Of a DNA stretch of 64,000 nt, positions 15,376 to 23,258 are shown in pieces. The translations under genes were made by a program, and so were the position numbers. The stretch is taken from the NCBI RefSeq assembly GCF_940670765.1, contig NZ_CALNVW010000025.1:183070-247069 (forward strand), given 5' to 3'. The notes under the pieces are model-generated. The model saw nothing but the letters and a program-made list of their open reading frames with translations. It searched no databases and was not told the origin of the DNA. This DNA comes from Streptomyces sp. A 4/2 (GTDB lineage Bacteria; Actinomycetota; Actinomycetes; Streptomycetales; Streptomycetaceae). The first letter of the stretch is position 1; each line of letters opens with the position of its first letter.

Positions 15376-18025
15376 GGCCGCCACGGCCCCGGAGCCCGGT
15401 CCCGCGGTCTCCGGTCCTTGGGCCGTACCGGCGCCCGGGGATGCGCCGACGGCGGTCGACGCGGGGCGGGAACTGGGTGCGCTGACCTCGCTCCAGGTGC
15501 TGCGGGCGCTCGACAGCGGGCCGCGGGGTCTGACGGATGCGGTCGCGGACGCGCGGCTGCGGGAGTGCGGCGAGAACACCCTGCCCGCCCGGCGCTCCGT
15601 TCCGTGGGCCGTGCGTTTCCTGCGCAGTGTGCGGGACCCCTTCACCGCTGTACTGCTCTGTCTCGGGCTGGTGTCGGCGCTCGTCGCCTCGTGGGGCACC
15701 GCGTCGGTGATCACGGCGCTGGCCGTGGTGAGCTGTGTGCTGCGCTCCACGGGCGAGCACCGTGCCGACCGGTCGATGGCGGCGCTGCGGGAGCTGGTGG
15801 CCACCACGGCCACCGTGCTGCGGCGGACCGGCGACGACGCGGCTCCGGTGGCCCGTGAGGTTCCGGTCGATCAACTGGTGCCGGGAGACGTGATACGTCT
15901 CGGTCCGGGGGATCTCGTGCCCGCCGATGTGCGGCTGCTGCGGGCCGTCGGGATGAGCGTGAACCAGGCGGTGCTGACCGGGGAGTCCGCCGCGGTCGCC
16001 AAGTACGCCGTCGATGTGCCGGAGACGCCGGGGGGCGATGCGTTCGAGCAGGCGCAGCTCTGCTTCCAGGGCAGCAGCATCGCGTCGGGCAGCGGCAGCG
16101 CCGTGGTGGTGGCGACCGGGGCGCGTACCCGGTTCGCGGCCGGGCAGGGGGCTGTCGGGCCGCGCGGGCCGAGCTCCTTCGACCGGTCGGTGCAGGGTAT
16201 TTCGTGGATCCTCATCCGGTTCATGCTGCTGACTCCGCCGCTGGTGCTGATGGCGAACGCGGCGCTGCGCGGGCGCGGCCTGGAGACGCTGCCGTTCGCG
16301 GTCGCGGTGGCGGTCGGGCTGACGCCGGAGATGCTGCCGGTGATCGTCACCAGCTGTCTGGCACGTGGCGCTTCTCTCCTCGCCCGGCAGCACGGGGTGA
16401 TCGTCAAGCGGCTGCCCGCGCTGCACGATCTGGGCGCCCTGGAGGTGCTGTGCCTGGACAAGACGGGCACCCTCACCCAGGATCTGCCCCGGGTCGACCG
16501 GGCGTTGGACGCGGAGGGCCGGGACGACCGCGAGGTGCTGCACTGGGCGGCGGTCAATGCCTGGTGGGCGCTTCAGCTGGCCGATCTCCCGGCGCCCGAG
16601 GTGCTCGACGAGGCGCTGCTGGACGCGTCGGACGGTGAGGAGTTCCTGCCGTACGACGGCATCGCCGCCCTGCCCTTCGATCCGGTGCGGCGGATCGCGA
16701 CCGCCGTCGTCCGCGGTCCCGGCCGGCTGGGGGTCGACACCCTGGTGGTGAAGGGGGCCGTCGAGAACGTACTGGAGCGGTGTGCGCTCGACGACGCCGA
16801 ACGGGAGCGGCTGCTGGCCTCCGCCGCCGTTCTCGCGCGGGACGGTGCGCGGCTGCTGGCTGTCGCGACCGCAGAGCGACCGGCGCGCAAGCGGGCGTAC
16901 ACCGTGGCCGACGAGCGCGGTCTGACCTTCCGGGGGTTCGTCACCCTGCGGGACGCGCTGGTGCCCAGTGCCGCCGCCGCGCTGTCCGCGCTGGCCGGGA
17001 CGGGCGTCGCCGTGAAGGTCGTCACGGGGGATCATCCGGGGACGGCGGCCCGCGTCTGCCAGGACCTGGGCCTAGACCCGGGGAAGGTCCTCACCGCGCG
17101 GGACATCGACGCGCTCACCGACGCGGAACTGGTCGACGCGGGGCGCCACACGGTCGTCTTCGCGCGCTGCACCCCGGAGCACAAGGCCCGGGTCGTCCGT
17201 GCGCTGCGGGCGGACGGGCGTGTGTGCGGCTTCCTCGGGGACGGCGTCAACGACCTGCCCGCGCTGTACGCGGCGGATGTCGGGATCTGCCCGCGCGACG
17301 CCGTGGACGTGGCGCGGGAGGGCGCGGACGTGGTGCTCACCGAACACGCGAAGGACCTGTCGGCCGTCGAGCACGCGCTCGCGGCCGGGCGGCACAGCAG
17401 TGGCAACATCGCGACGTATCTGCGCATCACGCTCTCGTCGAACCTCGGCAACGTCATCGCGATGCTCGGGGCGGGGCTGCTGCTGCCGTTCCTCCCGATG
17501 CTTCCGGTGCAGGTGCTGGTGCAGAATCTGTGCTTCGACGCGGCGCAGCTCGCGTTCGCGTACGACCGCCCGTCAGTCGGCGTGCTGAAGCGCCCGTCCG
17601 CGCTGCGGGCGCCCGACTTCCTGCGGTTCATCACGGGTTTCGGCGCGCTGAACGCGGTTGCGGACCTGGCGACGTTCGCGGTGCTGGCGTACGCCGTGCA
17701 CGGCCCCGGGGGCCCGGACAGCGAAACGGTTTTCCACTCGGGCTGGTTCGTGGAGAACCTGCTGACCCAGTCGCTGGTGATGCTCCTGCTGCGTACGGGC
17801 CGCCGCGCCGCCGAGGACGGCCGGACCAGTCCGGTCCGCTGGGCGGCGGGCGCGCTGGCCGCTGTCGGTCTGCTGCTCCCGGTCTCGCCGCTCGGCCCAC
17901 TGCTGGGGATGGCGGCGCTGCCGGGCTTCTCCTATCCGCTGCTCCTGGTGGTCCTCGGTCTGTACGCGGTGGGGCTCGCGGCGGCTCGGCGCCGCTACGA
18001 CAGCCGTTGTACGAGGCCGTGGTGA
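15359..18025 (+). CDS. mgtA: Magnesium-translocating P-type ATPase (MgtA-like, type IIIB)
   Basis: This ATP-driven cation importer has 888 residues. An N-terminal cation ATPase domain (SLQVLRALDSGPRGLTDAVA) precedes the actuator motif LTGES. The phosphorylation site DKTGTLT has Asp367. The nucleotide domain follows, then GDGVNDLPAL, and about ten membrane segments overall. The segments NLGNVIAMLGAGLLLPFLPM and VQVLVQNLCFDAAQ resemble MgtA/MgtB. The GTG at 15359 lies inside the 3' end of the ArsR gene, giving tight coupling. The MgtA type is normally controlled by PhoPQ or a leader RNA; an ArsR partner is unusual, so the true ion could differ. Confidence 0.9.
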   Translation: MGQAPEAATAPEPGPAVSGPWAVPAPGDAPTAVDAGRELGALTSLQVLRALDSGPRGLTDAVADARLRECGENTLPARRSVPWAVRFLRSVRDPFTAVLLCLGLVSALVASWGTASVITALAVVSCVLRSTGEHRADRSMAALRELVATTATVLRRTGDDAAPVAREVPVDQLVPGDVIRLGPGDLVPADVRLLRAVGMSVNQAVLTGESAAVAKYAVDVPETPGGDAFEQAQLCFQGSSIASGSGSAVVVATGARTRFAAGQGAVGPRGPSSFDRSVQGISWILIRFMLLTPPLVLMANAALRGRGLETLPFAVAVAVGLTPEMLPVIVTSCLARGASLLARQHGVIVKRLPALHDLGALEVLCLDKTGTLTQDLPRVDRALDAEGRDDREVLHWAAVNAWWALQLADLPAPEVLDEALLDASDGEEFLPYDGIAALPFDPVRRIATAVVRGPGRLGVDTLVVKGAVENVLERCALDDAERERLLASAAVLARDGARLLAVATAERPARKRAYTVADERGLTFRGFVTLRDALVPSAAAALSALAGTGVAVKVVTGDHPGTAARVCQDLGLDPGKVLTARDIDALTDAELVDAGRHTVVFARCTPEHKARVVRALRADGRVCGFLGDGVNDLPALYAADVGICPRDAVDVAREGADVVLTEHAKDLSAVEHALAAGRHSSGNIATYLRITLSSNLGNVIAMLGAGLLLPFLPMLPVQVLVQNLCFDAAQLAFAYDRPSVGVLKRPSALRAPDFLRFITGFGALNAVADLATFAVLAYAVHGPGGPDSETVFHSGWFVENLLTQSLVMLLLRTGRRAAEDGRTSPVRWAAGALAAVGLLLPVSPLGPLLGMAALPGFSYPLLLVVLGLYAVGLAAARRRYDSRCTRPW

Positions 18026-18038
18026 CGGCCGTCCGCTG

Positions 18039-19562
18039 TCATCCGTAGGACAGGTCGCTGCACGGGCCGTCGTCGCCGGATCTGGCGCCGGAGGCCACGG
18101 ACGAGGGGACCGATGAGGGGGCGCTGCTCGCGGTGGCCGTGGGGTCGGCGGCGTAGGACGTGCCCACGGTCACGGTGATTCCCGGGGCGGTGGATTCCTG
18201 GAGTTCCGCCCCGGCGAAGAGCCGGGCCACGGTCCGGGCCTTCGCCTCCTGGCCGGGTCCGTAGTCGATGACGGTCGAGGTGTGGTCCTGGCTGCCCGCC
18301 GTCCCGGTCCCGGTCACGGTGAAGCTGTGGTCCTTCAGGGTCTGCGCGGCGCGGCCGGCCAGCCCGGTGACGGTGGTGCCGTTCTGGACGGCGACGGCGA
18401 TGCCGGTGCCGGACACGGGGCCCTCGGCGCTCGGCGAGGGGGACGGCGCCTTGTCGCCGTTCTTGCCGCTCGCGTCCTTCCCGTCCAGGGTCCGGTCCTC
18501 CCGGAGGGTGGACCACAGGGCGTCGGCGTCCGGTTCCACGATGGCGACGCGGGAGCCCTGGTACCGCCAGGGGACGGTGATGAACTTGACGTTGTGCAGG
18601 TCGATGCCCTTCATGGACATCACGAAGGAGAGCAGCTTGTCGGCGCTCGACAGGCCGGGGTCGACGGTCAGCGAGTGGGTGGCCGCGTCGGCGAGCGGCA
18701 GCAGTTTGGTGGGCGTGAAGCCGTCGTCCTTCACCTTCTTGAGCAGGGCGGAGACGAAGGCCTGCTGGCGTTTGATCCGGCCGATGTCCGAGCCGTCCCC
18801 GATGCCGTGCCTGATCCGTACGTAGTCCAGTGCCTGCTGCCCGGACACGTTCTGCTCGCCGCGGTGGAAGAGGAGCTTGCCGCGGGCGGTCTGGTTCGGG
18901 TTGAGGTCCCGCTGGTAGATGTCCTGCGGCAGGCAGACCTGGACGCCGCCGACGACGCCGGTGAGTCGTGAGAAGCCCTCGAAGTCGACGACGACGGTGT
19001 GGTCGACCCGTAGTCCGGTCAGCTTCTCCACGGTGTTCTGGGTGCAGGCCGGGTTGCCCTTGGCGGTCTGGCCGACGGAGTACGCCGCGTTGAACATGGT
19101 GGCGGACTGCGGCTGGGTCCAGCTGCCGTTGGGCAGTTTGCACGACGGGATGGTGACGAGGGTGTCGCGCGGGATGGACACGGCGAGCGCGTGCTTGTGG
19201 TCGGCGTAGATGTGCAGCAGGAACGCGGTGTCGGAACGGCCCACGTCGTTCTTGTCGCCGCCGCCCAGTGCGCTGTTCCCGCCGGTTCGCGCGTCCGAAC
19301 CGATGACCAGCACGTTCTCGCCCTTGGTGGAGGCCGCCGGGCGGTTCACGGCGACTCCGTCCGAGCTGAAGGAGTTGATGTTGCCGCTCAGCCGGAGGTA
19401 GAGCCAGCCGGCTCCGGCGGTGGCGAGCACCACCACGGACACGGCTATGGCGAGTACGAGCCGTACCCGGCTGCGTTTGCGCCGCTTCCCGCGGTTCTGC
19501 GCGCGGCTCGCGCCGTGAGCCCGTCGGTCGTGGGCGGGTGTCGTCCTGTCGCTGGATTTCAT
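18039..19562 (-). CDS. LytR-CpsA-Psr (LCP) family glycopolymer transferase with LytR_C domain
   Basis: This membrane enzyme (507 residues) attaches secondary polymers such as teichoic acid or arabinogalactan-like chains to peptidoglycan. A very basic N-terminus (RGKRRKRSR) precedes one membrane segment at about residues 35-56. The LCP core contains VLVIGSDARTGG, SIPRDTLVTIP and RIRHGIGDGSDIGRIKRQQ, with the Arg and Asp residues that bind pyrophosphate. The C-terminal LytR_C domain begins near VAVQNGTTVTGLAGRAAQTL. I start at ATG 19562 (MKSSDRTTPAHDRRAHG); the upstream extension in the open frame lacks any ribosome site. It converges on the mgtA gene with only 13 bases between them. Confidence 0.92.
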   Translation of the reverse strand: MKSSDRTTPAHDRRAHGASRAQNRGKRRKRSRVRLVLAIAVSVVVLATAGAGWLYLRLSGNINSFSSDGVAVNRPAASTKGENVLVIGSDARTGGNSALGGGDKNDVGRSDTAFLLHIYADHKHALAVSIPRDTLVTIPSCKLPNGSWTQPQSATMFNAAYSVGQTAKGNPACTQNTVEKLTGLRVDHTVVVDFEGFSRLTGVVGGVQVCLPQDIYQRDLNPNQTARGKLLFHRGEQNVSGQQALDYVRIRHGIGDGSDIGRIKRQQAFVSALLKKVKDDGFTPTKLLPLADAATHSLTVDPGLSSADKLLSFVMSMKGIDLHNVKFITVPWRYQGSRVAIVEPDADALWSTLREDRTLDGKDASGKNGDKAPSPSPSAEGPVSGTGIAVAVQNGTTVTGLAGRAAQTLKDHSFTVTGTGTAGSQDHTSTVIDYGPGQEAKARTVARLFAGAELQESTAPGITVTVGTSYAADPTATASSAPSSVPSSVASGARSGDDGPCSDLSYG

Positions 19563-19706
19563 CTGCGTGCTTTCATTCGTCCGTCCGTACAGAGGGGACG
19601 AACGGCCCCACCCCATGGTTGTACAGTTGCGCAATGTAGCAAGCTTTTCTGAAGATGCATCCGGCGGTGTGTGCCGTCGGCCGACGAGAAGAAGGGTGGG
19701 GTGGAC

Positions 19707-19982
19707 ATGCTCCGCAACGGACTGGAGCCCTGGCACCTGCTCATCGTGGCGATCGTGGTCATGGTGATGTTCGGCTCGAAGAAACTGCCCGACACGGCCC
19801 GCGCGCTGGGCAAGTCGATGCGCATCCTCAAGAGCGAGGCCAAGGCGATGAAGGAGGATGCGGCGGCGGGCCCCGCGTCCGGCACCCAGACGGCGGAAGG
19901 GGCTGTGCCGTCCGTGGAACCGGCCGGCGTGAAGCTGTCCACGGAGCAGCAGGTACCGAAGAGCGCCGGCACCGCCGCCTGA
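19707..19982 (+). CDS. tatA: Sec-independent protein translocase TatA
   Basis: This twin-arginine translocation pore subunit has 91 residues. The short N-terminus MLRNGLEPWH leads into the membrane helix LLIVAIVVMVMFGSKKLPD, followed by an amphipathic helix (ARALGKSMRILKSEAKAMKED). The FGSKKLPD hinge is diagnostic for TatA/E. I choose ATG 19707 with AAGAAGGG about 10 bases upstream; a GTG at 19701 is also possible. It is likely a second tatA paralogue, because tatB/tatC are not nearby. A strong terminator follows. Confidence 0.92.
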   Translation: MLRNGLEPWHLLIVAIVVMVMFGSKKLPDTARALGKSMRILKSEAKAMKEDAAAGPASGTQTAEGAVPSVEPAGVKLSTEQQVPKSAGTAA

Positions 19983-19998
19983 CCAGCGGCGGGTGATG

Positions 19999-20032
19999 GC
20001 CCGGTCCGGGGAGCCTGTTCCCCGGACCGGGC
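19999..20032 (+). terminator. 14-bp perfect stem-loop terminator after tatA
   Basis: Arms GCCCGGTCCGGGGA (19999-20012) and TCCCCGGACCGGGC (20019-20032) pair perfectly around a 6-base loop. It lies 17 bases after the tatA stop. Confidence 0.85.
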
Positions 20033-20082
20033 ATCTCGGCGTGTCGTCGTCGGCGGGGCGCTGCCGTTACGGCCGAGTGGCT

Positions 20083-20179
20083 GTCGGAGCGGTGTGGCCG
20101 TGACGGCCGGGTGCCGTCGGAGCGGTGTGGCGTGCAGCGGTGTGGCTGTACAGCTGTGTGCCCGTCAGAGTGGTGTGGC
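20083..20179. repeat. Degenerate tandem repeat spanning the stop codon of the M56 gene
   Basis: GTCGGAGCGGTGTGGC occurs at 20083-20098 and again exactly at 20116-20131. A 14/16 match, GTCAGAGTGGTGTGGC, at 20164-20179 contains the stop codon of the M56 peptidase gene. Partial copies (GCAGCGGTGTGGC) lie between them. The unit appears to have been copied outward from the 3' end of the gene. Confidence 0.75.
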
Positions 20180-21097
20180 CGCTTCGAGTACGAGGAACAG
20201 CGCGAAGGCCGAATTGAGCGCGGACAGTGTCGACGCGGCCGTCCCCGCTGCCGCGACCAGCGCGGCGAACCCCGCTGTCGTCAGGGCCGGTGGCCAGCCA
20301 CTGGTGGCGGGCGGGGGTCCCAGCAGGGCCGCCACCCTGCGCGGGACCGGTCCCGCTCCCGCGAACGCGGCCAGTCCGGGGGCGGTGGCCCGGCGGCTGA
20401 CGAGCGCCGCTCGGCCGACGGCGCGTGCGGTCATCCGCCGGTCGCCGGTGACCTGCGCCGCCTCCTCGTCGGCCCACCGCTCGGTGCTGTACGCGACGGC
20501 TTCCCGCAGCGGTCGCAGCAGCGGATTCGCGCAGCCGGCCAGCCGCGACGCGAGCAGCAGCCGGTGGTGGTGGCCCGTCAGATGCGCGCGCTCATGGGCG
20601 AGCAGCACTCCGCGCTCCTCCTCGGTGAGGCAGGAGGCCATGCCGGTGGACATCACGATCCGGCCGGGCGATCCGGGCAGGGCGTACGCGTACGGGGTGT
20701 CGTCGGGCAGGACCGCGACCTCGGACGGGGTCGGCAGCAGGGCCAGCGTCCGGTGGGCCCCGGCCCGGAATCCGAGGTGGCGGTACAGGGTGAGTGTGCA
20801 GCCGGCCGCTACCAGGGCGAGGGCCACGATGGCGGCCTTGCCGACCACCTCGAAACAGGGGACGGCGTCCCGCACTTCGGGGTCGGACCAGCCGTCCGGG
20901 AGGGGATTTCCCGGGAGTTGGGCGGTGCCCACGACCATCAGCAGTCCCAGACAGAGCGTGCTGCACGCGGCGAGGATCACCGCGACCAGGGTGAGCAGCC
21001 GGGCGGCGCTCCGTGGATGCAGATGCTGTTCGGCCAGGCGCGCGATGGGCAGGGCGGTCAGCGGCAGAACCAGGGGCAGGAGGACGAACACGCCCAT
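20165..21097 (-). CDS. M56 family (BlaR1-like) membrane metallopeptidase
   Basis: This protein of 310 residues has four or five membrane segments and the zinc peptidase motif HERAH (in LLAHERAHLTGHH), followed by a likely third ligand in STERWADEEAA. It resembles the protease half of BlaR1/MecR1 but lacks a C-terminal penicillin-binding sensor domain. It lies three bases after the BlaI-type repressor gene, so it may cleave or inactivate that repressor. The ATG start is good. Such BlaI/M56 pairs are common in actinobacteria and often have unknown signals. The 3' end runs into a tandem repeat. Confidence 0.9.
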   Translation of the reverse strand: MGVFVLLPLVLPLTALPIARLAEQHLHPRSAARLLTLVAVILAACSTLCLGLLMVVGTAQLPGNPLPDGWSDPEVRDAVPCFEVVGKAAIVALALVAAGCTLTLYRHLGFRAGAHRTLALLPTPSEVAVLPDDTPYAYALPGSPGRIVMSTGMASCLTEEERGVLLAHERAHLTGHHHRLLLASRLAGCANPLLRPLREAVAYSTERWADEEAAQVTGDRRMTARAVGRAALVSRRATAPGLAAFAGAGPVPRRVAALLGPPPATSGWPPALTTAGFAALVAAAGTAASTLSALNSAFALFLVLEAATPL

Positions 21098-21100
21098 GGG

Positions 21101-21520
21101 TCAGCTCTCCGCTTCGTCCGTCGGGGCGTCGGAGGTCTCGTTGAGAAGCGAGCGCAGCAGATGCTCGTCGTCGAGGGAGAGGGCGGAGACGAAGCTGGAG
21201 AGCACCGCGCCGCGGTTCTCCTGCTTGTCGAGCAACTGCCGCATCCGCAGGGCCGTGAGACCGGACTCGTCGGCCACCGGCTCCCAGAGGATGGGGCGCC
21301 CGGTACTGGTTCGCCTGACGGCCTTCTTCTCGTGCAGCCGCGTCAGGATGGTGATGACCGTGGTGTAGGCGAGGCCGCCGCCCAGCTGCTCCTGCACCCA
21401 GGCGGCCGTGGCGGGTTCATGGGCCGTACCGAGCACGGACAGGACCTGGGCCTCGAGTTCGCCCTGTCCTCGTCTGCGGGCACGCGGGCCGGGGGCCCGG
21501 CTGTCCTTCTCTCCGCCCAT
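21101..21520 (-). CDS. BlaI/MecI/CopY family transcriptional repressor
   Basis: This winged-helix repressor (139 residues) has a family-typical layout: GELEAQVLSVLGTAHEPATAAWV, then the recognition helix in YTTVITILTRLHEKKAVRR, and a C-terminal dimerisation and cleavage region (MRQLLDKQENRGAVLSSFV). It forms an operon with the M56 peptidase three bases downstream. A perfect palindrome with the TACA...TGTA core typical of this family lies 85-110 bp upstream of its start. It therefore probably represses itself, and possibly also the divergent terD gene. Confidence 0.92.
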   Translation of the reverse strand: MGGEKDSRAPGPRARRRGQGELEAQVLSVLGTAHEPATAAWVQEQLGGGLAYTTVITILTRLHEKKAVRRTSTGRPILWEPVADESGLTALRMRQLLDKQENRGAVLSSFVSALSLDDEHLLRSLLNETSDAPTDEAES

Positions 21521-21604
21521 GCCGCGGACTCCTTCGCTCGGTGCCTCGCCGGGTGTTCGGCCATCGTATCCAGCGGGGGTAGCGGCAGTGCGGCCTTCCC
21601 GACG

Positions 21605-21630
21605 TGAAATCTACAGTGCTGTAGATTTCA
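21605..21630. promoter_or_regulatory. BlaI-type operator, perfect 12-bp inverted repeat
   Basis: Arms TGAAATCTACAG (21605-21616) and CTGTAGATTTCA (21619-21630) are perfect inverted repeats around a two-base centre TG. The inner TACA/TGTA half-sites match those known for BlaI, MecI and CopY repressors. It is AT-rich against a GC-rich background, and sits between blaI (-) and terD (+). Confidence 0.85.
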
Positions 21631-21721
21631 GATGCTGGTCCGGGAATCGGAACGGGGACCGGAACCAGTAGCGGAACCGGCAGCGGATGCCGGTGGTTCC
21701 GGACGGGTGGATTCGTCGGCC

Positions 21722-21820
21722 TGTGGATTCGACCGGCTGGTGGATCGCCGGCTTGTGGATCGCCGGCTTGTGGATTCGACCGGCTGGTGGATCGCCGGCT
21801 TGTGGATCGCCGGCTTGTGG
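21722..21820. repeat. 47-bp tandem repeat upstream of terD
   Basis: Two identical 47-bp units (21722-21768 and 21769-21815) are followed by the first 12 bases of a third. Each unit is built of three related 15-16-bp subunits, TGTGGATTCGACCGGC, TGGTGGATCGCCGGCT and TGTGGATCGCCGGCT. TGTGGAT occurs five times. The repeat ends 20 bases before the terD start codon, so it lies in the leader or promoter. The blaI-terD gap totals 319 bp and holds only the operator and this repeat. Confidence 0.9.
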
Positions 21821-21839
21821 ATTCGAGAAGGGAAGCAAC

Positions 21840-22415
21840 ATGGGTGTGAGCCTCGCCAAGGGCGGAAACGTCTCGCTGAGCAAGGAGGCGCCCGGCCTGA
21901 CCGCCGTCGTGGTGGGCCTCGGCTGGGACGTGCGTACGACGACGGGTGCGGACTACGACCTGGACGCCAGTGCGCTGCTGTGCAACGACTCCGGGAAGGT
22001 CGTCTCCGACCGGCACTTCGTCTTCTACAACAACCTGACCAGCCCGGACGGGTCCGTCGAGCACACGGGCGACAACCTCACCGGTGAAGGTGAGGGCGAC
22101 GACGAGTCCATCAAGGTCAACCTTGCTGCGGTACCCGCCGAGGTCACCAAGATCGTCTTTCCGGTCTCGATCCACGAGGCGGAGGGGCGTGGCCAGAGCT
22201 TCGGTCAGGTCCGCAACGCGTTCATCCGCGTCATCAACCAGGCGGGCGGGGCCGAGATCGCCCGATACGACCTGAGCGAGGACGCCTCCACGGAGACGGC
22301 GATGGTCTTCGGCGAGCTCTACCGCAACGGTGCGGAGTGGAAGTTCCGTGCGGTGGGCCAGGGTTACGCCTCCGGCCTGGCAGGCATCGCCGCTGACTTC
22401 GGCGTCAGCGTCTGA
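21840..22415 (+). CDS. terD: TerD family protein (tellurium resistance/calcium-binding stress protein)
   Basis: This cytoplasmic protein of 191 residues has the TerD beta-sandwich: MGVSLAKGGNVSLSKEAPGL, then GLGWDVRTTTGADYDLDASALL with the acidic calcium-binding cluster, and FYNNLTSPDGSVEHTGDNLTGEGEGDDES. The family is linked to tellurite and oxidative stress, and in Streptomyces to calcium signalling and differentiation. GAAGGGAAG sits just upstream of the ATG. The open frame continues upstream through the 47-bp repeats, but that part is not TerD-like and has no ribosome site. It is followed by terB. Confidence 0.95.
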   Translation: MGVSLAKGGNVSLSKEAPGLTAVVVGLGWDVRTTTGADYDLDASALLCNDSGKVVSDRHFVFYNNLTSPDGSVEHTGDNLTGEGEGDDESIKVNLAAVPAEVTKIVFPVSIHEAEGRGQSFGQVRNAFIRVINQAGGAEIARYDLSEDASTETAMVFGELYRNGAEWKFRAVGQGYASGLAGIAADFGVSV

Positions 22416-22520
22416 TCCAGGGGGCCCGGACGCCAGGCCGCCGGCGGTTCCGACGACGCCGCTGATGGAGTCGGTGCTGCTGGCGGAGCAGATGCTGCGC
22501 CACGGCAGCTCACTCCACCG

Positions 22521-22560
22521 CTCGCCACCCGGCTTCACCGCTCGCCACCCGGCTTCACCG
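22521..22560. repeat. 20-bp tandem duplication upstream of terB
   Basis: CTCGCCACCCGGCTTCACCG is present twice in direct succession (22521-22540 and 22541-22560). Shorter CTTCACCG and CACCG echoes follow until about 22590, 19 bases before the terB start. Confidence 0.9.
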
Positions 22561-22608
22561 CACCGTACTCAACTTCACCGCACCGCACCGAAAACAGGAG
22601 TAATTCGT

Positions 22609-23064
22609 ATGGCTCTCTGGGACCGCATCAAGGACTCGGCGTCGACGATGCAGACGCAGCTCAATGCCAAGAAGAACGACCTCAAGAGCGGGGCGTTCCG
22701 CGACGCGAGCATGGCGATGTGCGCACTGGTCGCTGCGGCCGACGGATCCATCGACGCCTCCGAGCGTCAGCGCGTCGCTTCCCTCATCGGGTCGAACGAG
22801 GTGCTGCAGAACTTCTCCGCTGACGACCTTCAGCAGCGCTTCAACGATTACTGCCAGAAGCTGACCGCCGACTTCGACTTCGGCAAGGTCAGCATCCTGC
22901 AGACCATCGGCAAGGTCAGCAAGAAGCCGACCGAGGCCCGCGCTGTGATCCAGATCGGCATCGTCATCGGCGGAGCCGACGGCGACTTCGACGCGACCGA
23001 GCGGGCTGTGGTCCGTGAGGCGTGCTTCGCCGTGGGGATCGCCCCGGCCGAGTTCGACCTCTAG
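22609..23064 (+). CDS. terB: TerB family tellurite resistance protein
   Basis: This helical protein of 151 residues contains the TerB motif twice: CALVAAADGSIDASERQRVASLI at residues 38-60 and IGIVIGGADGDFDATERAVVREACFA at about 119-143. Both carry acidic metal-binding residues. TerB partners with TerD-type proteins at the membrane. ACAGGAG precedes the ATG by nine bases. It lies 193 bp after terD, and the gap contains a 20-bp duplication. Degenerate CAACGGGC repeats, then a parS and hairpin, follow its stop. Confidence 0.93.
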   Translation: MALWDRIKDSASTMQTQLNAKKNDLKSGAFRDASMAMCALVAAADGSIDASERQRVASLIGSNEVLQNFSADDLQQRFNDYCQKLTADFDFGKVSILQTIGKVSKKPTEARAVIQIGIVIGGADGDFDATERAVVREACFAVGIAPAEFDL

Positions 23065-23179
23065 GACCTGATCGGTTCGGTCTTTTCCGGGCAGGCCGGA
23101 ATCCGGAATGAGGCAACGGGCCAACGGGCAACGGGTCAAAGCGCCAACGGGCCTGATCCTGAGGCGATTTGACCACTAC

Positions 23180-23193
23180 GTTTCACGTGAAAC
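23180..23193. other. parS centromere site (perfect)
   Basis: GTTTCACGTGAAAC matches the 14-bp Streptomyces parS consensus exactly. ParB binds such sites, which are clustered around oriC, to segregate chromosomes into prespores. This copy is intergenic between terB and azoR. Its right half also forms the left arm of a long hairpin. Confidence 0.95.
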
Positions 23194-23230
23194 CTCCGCC
23201 TGGCCCGAAGGCCGCGCGGAGGTTTCACGT
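23185..23230. terminator. 15-bp stem hairpin overlapping parS, bidirectional terminator
   Basis: Arms ACGTGAAACCTCCGC (23185-23199) and GCGGAGGTTTCACGT (23216-23230) pair perfectly. An inner GGCC-CGAA-GGCC hairpin extends the fold. It lies between the convergent terB and azoR genes and reuses half of the parS palindrome. Confidence 0.8.
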
Positions 23231-23258
23231 TTCCCGGCCTGTTGCGTGGGCCGGTCCG

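Noticed and set aside
20341..20356. Palindrome GCGGGACCGGTCCCGC as a second DevR box
   Set aside because: It lies inside the M56 coding region and lacks the four-base spacing of the DosR consensus.
21722..21820. Tandem repeat considered as a CRISPR array
   Set aside because: Units are directly adjacent with no unique spacers, and there are no cas genes in the window.
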